The notes under the pieces were generated by a model. It was not told where the DNA came from. It searched no databases and saw only the letters and a list, made by a program, of their open reading frames with translations. A DNA stretch of 64,000 nt from Cardinalis cardinalis. Its lineage: Eukaryota > Chordata > Aves > Passeriformes > Cardinalidae. Where the stretch lies: positions 4,457,347-4,521,346 of the forward strand of contig JACDOX010000007.1 in the NCBI GenBank assembly GCA_014549065.1, written 5' to 3'. The translations under genes were made by a program, and so were the position numbers. Position 1 is the first letter of the stretch; the number at the start of each line of letters is the position of its first letter. Shown in pieces: positions 42,801 through 54,800 of this stretch.

Positions 42801-45800
42801 ATCCTGGAGCCCTTCAAAATTTTTGAATTTCAGGTAGGTAAGCATTTGCGCGGATGCATGCGTTAAATTGGTCGACCCTCTCCCTATGTCTGCATCTGTG
42901 CTTCATGCTCCTAATTCCTTTTTTCTATCAGCTAGGCAGAAAAAAGCCTAGCCTAAAACACTCTTTTTTATTCTTTATATTTATAGGCTATATTCTTGAT
43001 TAAATATTTTGATTCAGTGTTTATTAATAAAATGATGTAGGAGTTTAAAAAAAAAGTCTTTGAAAGGTTGTTTGATTTTTCTTTTTCCTTTTTTGAGGGA
43101 AAAATCCCAACTTTGCATTTTAAACAGATGAGGGTAATCCCTAGGTCTGCATAGACCTGGCAGAACTTTGTTTCTTTTTTCAGGTTTGTTCGTAATACTT
43201 CTGTTGAATTTCTTGTTTATTCAGATAGATTATTTTCTTCATATGTTCAGACTTGTAAAGAAGTGCAGATCCTATGAGGGTACTACAGTATCAAATNATT
43301 AATTTGAGCTAGATTTGGAGGCTGAGGAAAAGGACTTAAGTTCTTTGTAGTGTGTTCGTCTTAATTTGAAGACTTTTAAGTGAAGTCAGAACAAAAAATC
43401 TGTCTTTTATCTGAAACTGTCTTTGGGTTACTGAATATCGCCTGTCAGAAAATGTGTATTCATATAAATTATATCACCTTTACTTCCTTTAAGGTGTCCC
43501 TGTAAGCATGGTTGAATGATAATTCAAATAGTGGTAATAGGCAAATGATCTTGAAGAACCAGAAGTCCAAATGCTGTTAGTTCTCTAGCCCATACAAACA
43601 TACCCTTGCCACCAGAATGCTGTTTGCTTTCCTAAGAAGCTGATCTGCAATCTCAGGACTTAGAATACNAATCTTTCAGTAACTGTTTACACGTACTTGC
43701 AGTCAGTACTGCCCAGCTGGTTGCCTTTGCCTAAGAAGCAAACCTGCAGAACAAGTAATGATCCCTGCTGAGATGCACATGTTCATGTCAATGTTTATTG
43801 TGTTAGAATTTAAAAGATCTGTCAGTAAAGATGTGAAATTTCTTCTGAATTAAATATTGTATTTACTACAAACTATCATACTGTTGTTTTCTCATTCTCA
43901 CATGCAAGACACATCTTTCTATGAAGGAAATGATTTTCAGAGTATTCTGTTTTTTGCTATGTTTTGTTAATATAGAAGATAAAAGGTTGGATGATGTCCT
44001 AAAGGTGAAAAAACCCCAAGCTATACAAATGATTACTTCTGCTGAAAACCACCAAATCCAATTCCAAGTTTAGAGAACTTTGTAGTAAGAGGCTCCCCTT
44101 ATTATACAGAGCTTAAGATACTCTGTTTTTTTAAGATTGATCAAAAGCTTCTGGGAGACAACACACAGTGATGAAAATAAGAGCAGAAAATAAATGTTGT
44201 GAAATTTCTTTCTCAGACTGAGTGTCTGGNTTTTGGTGTTTGGTGGTATGGGGTTTTTTTAGTGCTGTTCTGTAGAAATAGTATGGCAGTAGCAAATGCT
44301 TTTAGAATACTCAAAACTGTCAGATCTTTATTAAATTTTGAGAGGAAATTGACCCTTATGCTAGGAATTGAGCAAAATGAGGATACGTTGTGTATATTCT
44401 TGTTACAGCTTTGGTTTGTATTTATTCCCAAACTACTTTCAGAAGTANCATTTCTTTCTTCAGATTGTCCTCNAATACCTCTACATTCAATGCTCTTCTT
44501 GGGCATTTTGTTGTATGATCCTGGAACATTTGTTAGAATCTCAATAATTCATTCAAACATTGTGAAATGAAATAGGTCATAGTACAGTAACTTCTTTTTT
44601 CTTTCTTAGCTACTAAAATATACCTACTGATTAAAAAAGAAATTTCAGGTTTTTACATAGTATATTTAGTAGTTGNTTTTTTTTATGTAGGGCATGTAAG
44701 CAACATCACTTTGCTTCAGTTTCTTGAGTCTTGTTTTTCTGTATTCTCATCCCATGTAGTGGGAATATCATTTTTCTATAAAGTTAGTTTTAAAATTAAT
44801 TTGAGAAGTGGAAATTAGCAGCCCTCTTATCAATACAGAATTTTTCTGAAAACAGAAGTTTTCATTGCTTTCTTCAGGCTACTTTTTTGTCATTTCACAA
44901 AAGCCAATTGAGGTACAAGGTGCAGCTTTTAGGATCTTTTTTTCTTGTACTCTTGTGGTACTTCNAGGAGAGAAAATAATATGTGAGTTTCAGCATTAAG
45001 TTTGGTGACTAGTTATGACCTGATTAATAATGCTTTCAAGATTTATTTACATTTTTGAGTTTTCATTCCATGGTCTAAGCAGTAGCNTGCAAATAGGGGT
45101 TTTGTTCTCTACTGATTACAATATTCTTCTGCTGTNGAAAGTGTCTTTTGGGAACATTCCTGCTTAAACTGAACAGATCCAGGTTTTTGTTTTACTGTTG
45201 CTCAAAAACATTCTTTAAGCATTGCTTTTTGGCCTTTGATGCTGTGATCATCTGATNTGGGTTTGTTTCTACCCTGTGTTCGTAATTTTCACCCTTTTTG
45301 TCCACTAAAGGCAAACTGCAAAGAAGTACTGAAATTGTTGCCCNTACATTAGTTACTGATACTTGTGGTTTAATTTTTTCCACATGACATTTTGNGTTAT
45401 TTTTTAATACTGGAAGTATTAAGATTTAAAAGGATTGGTAAAAGGACATCTCTAATAGCATCAAAAAACACTGCAATCTGAGCTCTCAATAATTGGTGCT
45501 ATAATTTCATTCATTGATTTAGAAAAGATGATTAAGACCTGCTATTTCAGGAGAACAAAACCAAATAAAAATTTCAGGGTTTTATACCAGAAATGCAATT
45601 AAAAATGTGTTTATTTTTTACTTTGCAGTTTGCCTTTGAGAGGCTCTACTTTACTATTATCTAAAGAGTGGGGATATGTGGAGGAGATCCAAAGTAGGAG
45701 AAAATGGGGTTACTTTATCAGAAACTGGAGTTCTCCTATTGGGTCATCTCCTCCACTCACCCGCCATCCTCCCCACTGAGCTTTGCATCCTTGTGATCGG

Positions 45801-48800
45801 CTTCCAGTGTAGTTAAGGGAGCGTGGTACCAACGTGGATAAAGGGAGATGGGTCAACCTGTTTGACACATGCATGCTTACATACAAGAAATTCAAAATTT
45901 CAATGGCTCTAAGGTAATTGTGGCACCATGAAGGAACTTCAAACAGTGTTTTTCTGTGGAGGAGATTTTCCAATAGAATTCCAGCTAACGGTAAGTAACA
46001 CTGTTATGCCTATTATGTAGATGCCAGAAACTTGTGTATGTTTTGATGCTCANCAGTGAAGAGTACAACTATTACTATATGGTAATGCTACTTCTTCTCT
46101 TTTGAAGGTAGTCTTCAGAAAAGTGTGGTGTTGTTCAAAGTCCAAATCAGTGTATTTTACACNTTTATGACTGTTTAATTTCTGGCAGGTTTTACTGTGA
46201 ATGACAGCTACAATCAACAGAGTCAATTTCCAGCTGTACAACAGCTGCAGGATTCAAGCACACTTGAATCTCAGGCTCTTTCAACGAGTTATCATCCACC
46301 AGCTCTTCTTCAGGTTCCAAATACAGACACTATTAATGTAGTAAGTACTACTTGAAGGCAGGATTAATTTTTCTGTGTTCAGTTGTGACTTCCTTGCACT
46401 GTTTCATTNGTGATTAGGTAAAACAAGAAGTCAGAAAAGTTTTGGGATTTCTTCTCTAGATTGCTTACNTTTAACAACTGGAAATTAGAAACATGAGGAG
46501 AGGATAAGTGCTTTGACTACAGTTTCTGAAAAGGAAGTGCAAGTTTTNATGCTCTAGACTTAAAAAAATACTATAATGTTGGATTGTGACTTTAAAACTA
46601 AGGAGAGGATATAATGTTATGAAATAATTTAACATTATCTCATTATATTCTCTTCTGATTATTAAATCTATATGTTTATAGACACATATGATCAAGCAGT
46701 TAAAAAAAGCATTACATATCTTTAAGTCATCATTCATGAAGCTTGCATATTGCAGTGTATGATGTTTTTGCATGCTTGTCATTTAGTTAAATTTGTAAAA
46801 GGGCTCAATTTTTAAAAATACTGTTTAACTGTAACTTTTATGACATTAGAAGTACCTAACATGAAGACAATCTGTTGTAATGTATTTACCAAGATGACTT
46901 CTAGGAATTGCTGTCTCTTGAAGCTTGTTTGCAAAGTGCAAATGTTGTCAGAGAACTGATGTCGATTTTAGGATGTGGAAGAGTTTGAGTCATTTCAGCC
47001 TACAGGCTTCGGAATTTCCTTGTCTTCANTTTTGAAATTTCTTGCTCTCAAGGATTATTCTGTTGTGGCTTTTACTTACAGGAATGTTCAGAAAGTAGTG
47101 ACGTTTGTCAGCAGCACTGTGTTTTGCTGCTTACTCAGTATTTAAAATGGCTGGTCTAGTTTTAAATTTAACTCCTCAAACACTAGAAAATGTAGACAAT
47201 TTAGATACATTTTTGTGGAGATTCAGGGTAGTGTAAGTGTACTATGTTGTCTGTTTATTCCAGTTCAGTAGCTGAACATTTTTATGTTCTCCTTCTCAGT
47301 ATAGAAGAGTCAGGTATTACACTGCACTCTTAATTTCCTATCAAAATGCCTGAAAGCATAAATTTAATTACTTGTGTTGACTGTTAATGCTGTAAATTTT
47401 TTCTTGCCGATTTGTGAGACTATATTTAAATACTGTGTTGCTGAAATTCACTTGAGGCTTTGATTTTTAGACCACTCGCTTGATGCAAGACCAGTCACCA
47501 CAGGAAGAACTTGAATTGCACACCCAAAGGCCTCATTTTCTTGAGGATAATGAAGATCAAAGTAGGCGTTCATATAGGTATGTTACACTTCTAGCTTTTG
47601 TCACAGAATTTCCTGAATGGCTAATTACTACATGTAATTATTATGCCTAATAATTANATTAAACTAACGAAAACTATTTTCTTCTAACAGATGTGAATAT
47701 TGCAACAAGGGTTTTAAGAAATCCAGCCATTTGAAGCAACATGTACGATCACATACTGGTGAGAAACCTTATAAATGCCAGCTCTGTGGCCGTGGTTTTG
47801 TTTCTTCCGGAGTTCTTAAGTCACATGAGAAGACTCATACAGGTAAATAGAGTATACCAGCTCTATTATTAGCTTAACTCATGTTTGGGTTTTGTAAATG
47901 TCCTGTATGTGTAAACTTAAACAAATAGCATGCTACTTATTTGTTTCTGTTACTTTAAGGAGTTAAAGCATTCAGCTGTAGCATTTGCAATACCTCCTTC
48001 ACAACTAATGGCAGCCTTACCAGGCACATGGCAACTCACATGAGCATGAAGCCTTACAAGTGCCCGTTCTGTGATGAAAGCTTTCGAACAACTGTTCACT
48101 GCAAAAAACATATGAAAAAACATCAGGCAGTCTCCTCAGCTGTAGCAGCAGCTACAGATACAGGAGGAGGAGGTAAATGATTTCATTTTTACTTTTACAG
48201 TCCTTACTACATAAGAAATACCAATGTTATGGTGCATTACATGAATGCTATAACAGTAATGGTACAAAATAACCTTCCAGCATGGATTATGTCTGCTGTT
48301 TAGAGCTGCTGAAATCTCTCTGTTATCTGAATTGTTTAAATAAACTAGTTTTCCAGGATCTGTTCAGCACAGTAAAGGTATTGTATGTAACATAACTATT
48401 TTTGTATGTCACTGAAGTAGGTCTTTTGTCCTGTATTACTTAATCTGTGTTGGTTATTATAAAGATAAGAATTATAAATCCAGCTTCTTTTAAAATAAAG
48501 TACAGCCATGAGTAGTTAGATCTCTAGAAGAGATTAAAGTCCATAATCGTGCAAGTCCAAGCACAAAATATAGTGGCTATGTGTTTAATAATAAGCCCTT
48601 CTATTTTTTGTCATTTCAGCTGACAGATTAAACTGAATAGAAATTTCTATTTTGGTTTGATTTTTTTTTTTAACTTAATAGTTGCATGTGTTGAAGATGA
48701 TGATGAAAGCTCTGAAAGAACTTCCAGAAAATCTCGTCCTGGTGTCATAACTTTTACAGAAGAAGAGACGGCAGAACTGGCAAAGATTAGGCCTCAAGAA

Positions 48801-51800
48801 AGTGCCACTGTGTCAGAAAAAGTTCTTGTCCAGTCGGCTGCAGAGAAAGACAGAATTAGTGAGATGAAAGATAAGCAAGCAGAGCTGGAAGCAGAGCCCA
48901 AATATGCCAACTGTTGCAGTTATTGTCCCAAAAGCTTTAAAAAACCCAGTGATTTAGTCAGGTGAGGAATGGAAAATGTTCATATGTTTTTAATTTGCTG
49001 TATAGTTCACCAGAAACTTCAGGAATTACAGTTTCATGTAACTCTTTATGCCCAAGTTGAAGTTTGACTAATATTTACATAAATTTTTCTTTTTCACAGT
49101 GGTTCAAAAATGTGTCAAAATGTTACATATTCTGAGTATGACTTATCCAGCTCTTTCATTTTTATTTGCCCACAGTATGAAAGTTATTATTATTATTATG
49201 AAGTTTTAGAATAAATTGGGGTTTTTTCTCTAATACTTGCATATAAAAACATGTAATAATCTATTGAAGAAAATGCAAATACTTAAATCTTCTTGTTCTG
49301 CTTAGTCTGCCTAGTGTAATGCTAGTATAAGTATTTAATTTATTAATAAAACTAATAAGATAGAAAATAAATATTTGTAAAAACTGACATAAAAGTAGAA
49401 TTTCACTTGTACGTGTATCCTGTATTAGGCATGTTCGTATCCATACTGGAGAGAAGCCGTACAAGTGTGATGAATGTGGAAAGAGTTTCACTGTAAAATC
49501 CACTCTGGATTGTCATGTTAAAACACACACAGGTCAGTAATTTTGCATGTCTTTGTTTAGAAGCTGTTTGAGTACAGATTTTGCAGGGAATGTTATCTTT
49601 CACTGTGATCTAGTATTTGGAGCTGTGGATGGCAATGCTAGGGAAAATTTGGTACTTGTGACACCATCAAATGAATCACATCAGAACATTCTGAATAAAC
49701 CATGTGATTACAGCATGGTTCTAAAGCATGGTCTTAGCTCATGCTAAAAACTGTGTTTGTAAGTCTCCTGAATATGTTCATGTCAGGTCTTCTGCAGCAT
49801 TTCAATGATAAATTATTTTCCTGAGCAAGAAGGTGGAGTTGAGGGAATCTTATATAATTTAGAGGTTAAAAAAAAAACCTATAAACGTTAATGTTTGCAT
49901 TGCTGCATAAACTGGAAAATAAGAGTACAAAAATTTTGAGCATTTGGCTGTTTGAATTTTGCAAGTTGAATGTAAACCTAAAAATCTGCAATATTTAGAT
50001 TTTTAGGGTAGGCTTTTGTATTCCTGAGAGAGGTCTGATTTTAATAGAAATGTTTTTCAACTACAATTTTGTGCCAATTAAAAAAAGCCTTCTAAGTCTT
50101 TCATACTTGTTTTCTTCTTAGCATTGAACTTTTGTAATAAACCCAGTCCTGACCTNATTAATTTCTAAATCTGTCTACAGTTTTGTTAAGTTTCATAATG
50201 ATCTCTTTTCAAAAATTAAAAAAAAAACAAGATAGAAAGCTTTTAATGCTGTAATGCGTTATTATTTTGCTCATGGAAGCTCCCTTTTCATTTTACTGTA
50301 TTTGTACTTTCTACTGTTGTTTAGTAAGAAGTAGTACTCATGTTACATGAAATTGTTGTGTAGATCAGGACAGACAGTAGCAGATAGTAAGGATAATGAA
50401 AGGAACAAAGCAGGGATTGTGTCATGTTACCTCCAGATTCAAGCAGTTCACAAATTGTGGGACTCTGAATAAGAGGTTGCATCTCTTTGCTTGCTAGCTT
50501 TAATGGAATATTTTATATTAGTTTCATCCAGCTGTTTTCTGAATGCAGAAAAACTGGGTAAAAAGGAATGGCCTTCAGTAGTCAGTAGTAGTAAGTTTCT
50601 GGATTCAAGTTTGATTTTCAGTTTGCTGTTTTGATAATTTTGTTCATAAGCCCACTAGATTTTTGTTTGAGAAATAAATTGTTTCCTCTTCTTAATTTTT
50701 TAGCTCTTTATGGTTGTACAGACGTTTTGATAATATATAATGGAGCTTTGTAAATTTTTATTTTAACATCCTTAAACAGACTTTCCCAACCTGCTATTCA
50801 TTCTCTCTTTCATAATACATATAGTACAATTTTGATGGTTTGAGTCCTTGCTCAGTTGCTTAAGAGCTCTTCTGCTGACTTACAGCCTNTTGAAAATTGT
50901 CCATGTAAGTCATTTGTGTTTAGTCTTAGAACTGATTTTCTTTAGTTCATGGAAAGACTCTTTCCTGTCATCCTGTGGCAGCATTTTTATTAAGATCTTT
51001 TCATATAAAACTAGCGTAAAATTCCAAAAATCCAGATACACTGGAAATCTGATCTTCTTCAAAGAGCACTCACAGATTTGTGAGGGGTAATTTTCACTGC
51101 AAAACCCACATCCTTTTCCCTGTTGTAATTCATTTTATCTAATGGGAGGTTTTTTCCATGTTTTTTATACTTNGGCCAGCTTGCACTGGATGAAGTTTAG
51201 CTAATGTGCAGTTTTCTGCATTTGAGCCTAGATTGCTTTCTGGAATGCTGTCTTCATCTCTGGGCAATACCTACACTTCCTAGTTCATTGGTTTTATATT
51301 GAGAGATACATAATTTATTTAAATGAATAATAGTAAAAAAAAAATTACAGTATTAATATCTGTAACTCCCCTAAAAATAGTTCCGTTTGAAAAGCTACTC
51401 TATTCCTCACTTGTAAATGAAAGTTGCCTGGATAGGAACCTGTTACAGATATCATCTGTAACCAACATTGATCCAGAGAATTAGTTTGGAGCTCTACTGG
51501 AAGATTGGAAGTTTCTCAGAGAGGTATATGGTTCTTTGTCTGAACACTTAGCTCCTGCATCCTGATGTAGCNTGAAGTGGGATAACTGAAATCACACACT
51601 ATTGTATTTCTGTCTTCATTGCTTTTCCAGTTTCCTGATCACAGTTCTTTCAGATATATTGTTTCAGATAACAGCTCTTGTNAACTTGTTGGTTGTGTAG
51701 CCAGTAGTGTGGTATGACAGTGGCATAAAACACATTTAATTTTTGCTGCATTTGGAAGCAGTGCCAATTTAGTGTTTGGCATTCCCTGATGACTTCTCAT

Positions 51801-54800
51801 CCGAATTTGTGATCATCTTCNCTCCAAGTTTCCCTTGTGGACTTTAACTTAGGACTACTAAACTACTGAAAACAGTTCAACCATCTTTCTTTTTTCTTTA
51901 CAGATTCCTAGTATTTACACGAAAGGCCCAGGAGTCAGATCACTCCTTAATCTCAGTCTTAATCGTGTTATTTAAATATGCAATCTCATTGCATAGTTAA
52001 ATAACAGGACTTCAAATGTTCTGTTTGTTCCTTCCTGCTTTTTTTTTTGTTGGTTTTCTTCTCTCTCCCTCTCTCTCTCTTTTATTTTTCCACCCCCCTT
52101 TCTCCTAGCGAGTGGGGATTTTTTATTTTGGGAAAGACTGCTAGATGGCTTCCTTTCTGGCACTGTNAATGTGGTAGATGACTTTGCTGCAGCCCAGATT
52201 CCCATTGTTTCACTGGTTCATGTTATTGGGCTCTTTCTTCTCCATTTTTTTGAAACAGAACATTGTCAGAAGTTTACTTGGTTTTGTTTAACAGGAAATG
52301 ACAACAGTGTGCCAAGGTTTTGTAGTTTGAAGTAGGTTGAATTGTATTTCAGGAAATGGATGAGAGATTCTTCTGTGTAAATGAAAACTAGAACTCAATA
52401 GCAGGACTCATAGGCACATATTGCTCTTGTGATTTCTTTACCAAATGCTTTGGTTTCTTTCCATTGTTTAGCTAGGAAGCAATATTGTGCTGGAAGGCCT
52501 GGGAATTTCAGGAGTTATAGTGGGTTTTCAGCTGCAGTGGCATGTTATCTGCCAGATAGTTACATTATGCTTTTGTGAATTGTATAGCTGTGTGTATGGT
52601 TCAAGGAATAAACTGTAGTTTTCTTTTATTTGTAGTACATTAAAAATTCCATTTGAGACCAAGGATATTTTTAAGATGTTATGCACTCCGAAAGGAGAGA
52701 CAGATGTCTGTATATGTATAGACCAGATTTCTGTACTTTAGGATTACTTGATATGTTGTTTTAGAATGTTATCTCACTTAATTTTCATAATTTCTTACTT
52801 GTAATCCATTAAGACTGGTTAGTTAGGGCAGCATTGAAACAGAAGAATAAAGCTGCTGGAATTAAAAAGGAAATGAATGGCTAATTAAGTAGGAGCCAAA
52901 TGCTGAAGAGGTCAAGATGAAACTTCTAATTCTCCAGTTTATGGTCTGTGTAGTTGAAACGACTGGATTAGTCAGGAAGCTGAGATGAGGAGGATGACAG
53001 AGGCATGTAGGTGACCAAATAAGATTCTGCATGAAAGCTTTAAAAGCATATGGAGTTTTAGTAAAAGGAAAAAGTTAATATGCTCTTCACTGAGAACCTT
53101 AATTCATCTGAATAGCAGCCAAATGATAAAGTCCAATTATTTCTAATTTATATGTTCAAATTAGTTTAGAATCTATTACAGGGTTTGTTAAATGGATGAT
53201 TTAGTCCTCTCAATCTTTTTAGAGGTTTAATCACTTATCTTTCTGGTTTTGAAACTTTTCTAGGCCAGAAGCTCTTCTGTTGTCACGTGTGCAGTAATTC
53301 TTTCTCTACAAAAGGCAGCCTAAAAGTCCACATGCGCCTGCATACGGGAGCAAAGCCCTTCAAATGCCCACACTGTGATTTGCGGTTTCGTACTTCAGGG
53401 CGCAGAAAAACCCACATACAGTGTCATTATAAACCGGATGCAAAGAAAGTTAGGAAGCCTGTTGCCCGGACTTCAACTGAGGGATTACAACCAGTCAGTC
53501 TTCTTAATTCGTCCTCAACAGACCCTAATGTTTTCATCATGAATAACTCTGTTTTGACGAGTCAGTTTGATCAAAATTTACTTCAACAAGGACTTGTGGG
53601 CCAGGCTATCCTACCTGCCTCAGTGTCAGGTAAAAATGGATGGGATGGTGGTGGAGGTGCTGGTGTGGTGATCAAGTTATGAAATTTGCTTTCTGTTAGA
53701 GTTTGGAGAGTTTTACCAAACACTGCTTGCCAAACAGGTAAAAGTTTGATTCACAGTGGTGACATCAATAGAAATTTGCTTGTTTAAGAATGAAAGAAAA
53801 ATACATGCAGTTCACCTAGAAGTCTCTTCAGTTCTCCTGTGGTATTGCATTGCAGAGTGGAAGAAAATGCAGATAACAAATAGCTGGAGTACTTGTATTT
53901 TTTGTGGTAATACTTCCTTGGTTTTATTTAAAAAGAAGTAAAACAGTTACTCTGTTTCTCTACACTACTTATTTATGTGAATTATGAAGAATGTCTTGTA
54001 AGTGCACATCCTCTGCAGTACATGTGTAGTTATTTCTCCAAAATAAAATAAAAAAACACCCAGACCAAAAGAAAACCAACCAAAAGACCCCCAATCTCAA
54101 CACAAAGCAAGAAAACTCGTTAACAATACAAAAACCTAGTAGTGTAGGTATGTTAGATAATTGAGTGCCTAAGATATGAAATCTCACCAACTGACAGTGA
54201 CAACAGCTGCNTTAGCACATTAAATGTGCCACAGGCTATTCTTTGACCAACTGGCACGGAATACCCAACATGCTTCATGTTGCAAGAAAATGACCTTTTG
54301 AGAATTATCCTTGCTGATTTCTAAATTTTTTTCAGGTATTTTTTGCGTAGGTGCTCACTGGCCCAGTGTTTGTATAAGTGCTCAGGTAAACTTGGAACAG
54401 GGACGATCTTAAAAGCTGAATAGTGTTATGGTGTCTGGAGATGTGCCTTGGTACTCTTAAATGTACTGCTTAAATTGTGAGTCTTGGACTGTCTGTCATC
54501 TCTGAAAGTGAGACTTTGATTTTATGTGCTTAGGCATTTTTTGCAGTCCATGTCTATGACTTAGCAGGTATGCCCACAAATTCAGAGTATTATATCAGTC
54601 TCATATTTAGCTGTAGCCATTCCAGCTTATCTGATTTGATTTAAACTGTTGTCCAAAATGAACAAATTTTGTACGTTCAGAAGATACTGATGTTATTTGA
54701 CAGGTACAGTGAGTGATAAACTTGTGATGAGAAATTGTTTGCTTGGATTTTTGAACATTTTAAGGTGGAGTGTTTAGCTTGTTCAGATGTCCTAAAAAGA

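Noticed and set aside
44199..44570. Overlapping open frames on both strands (123 and 97 codons)
   Set aside because: Low-complexity AT-rich intron, contain N bases, no family resemblance.
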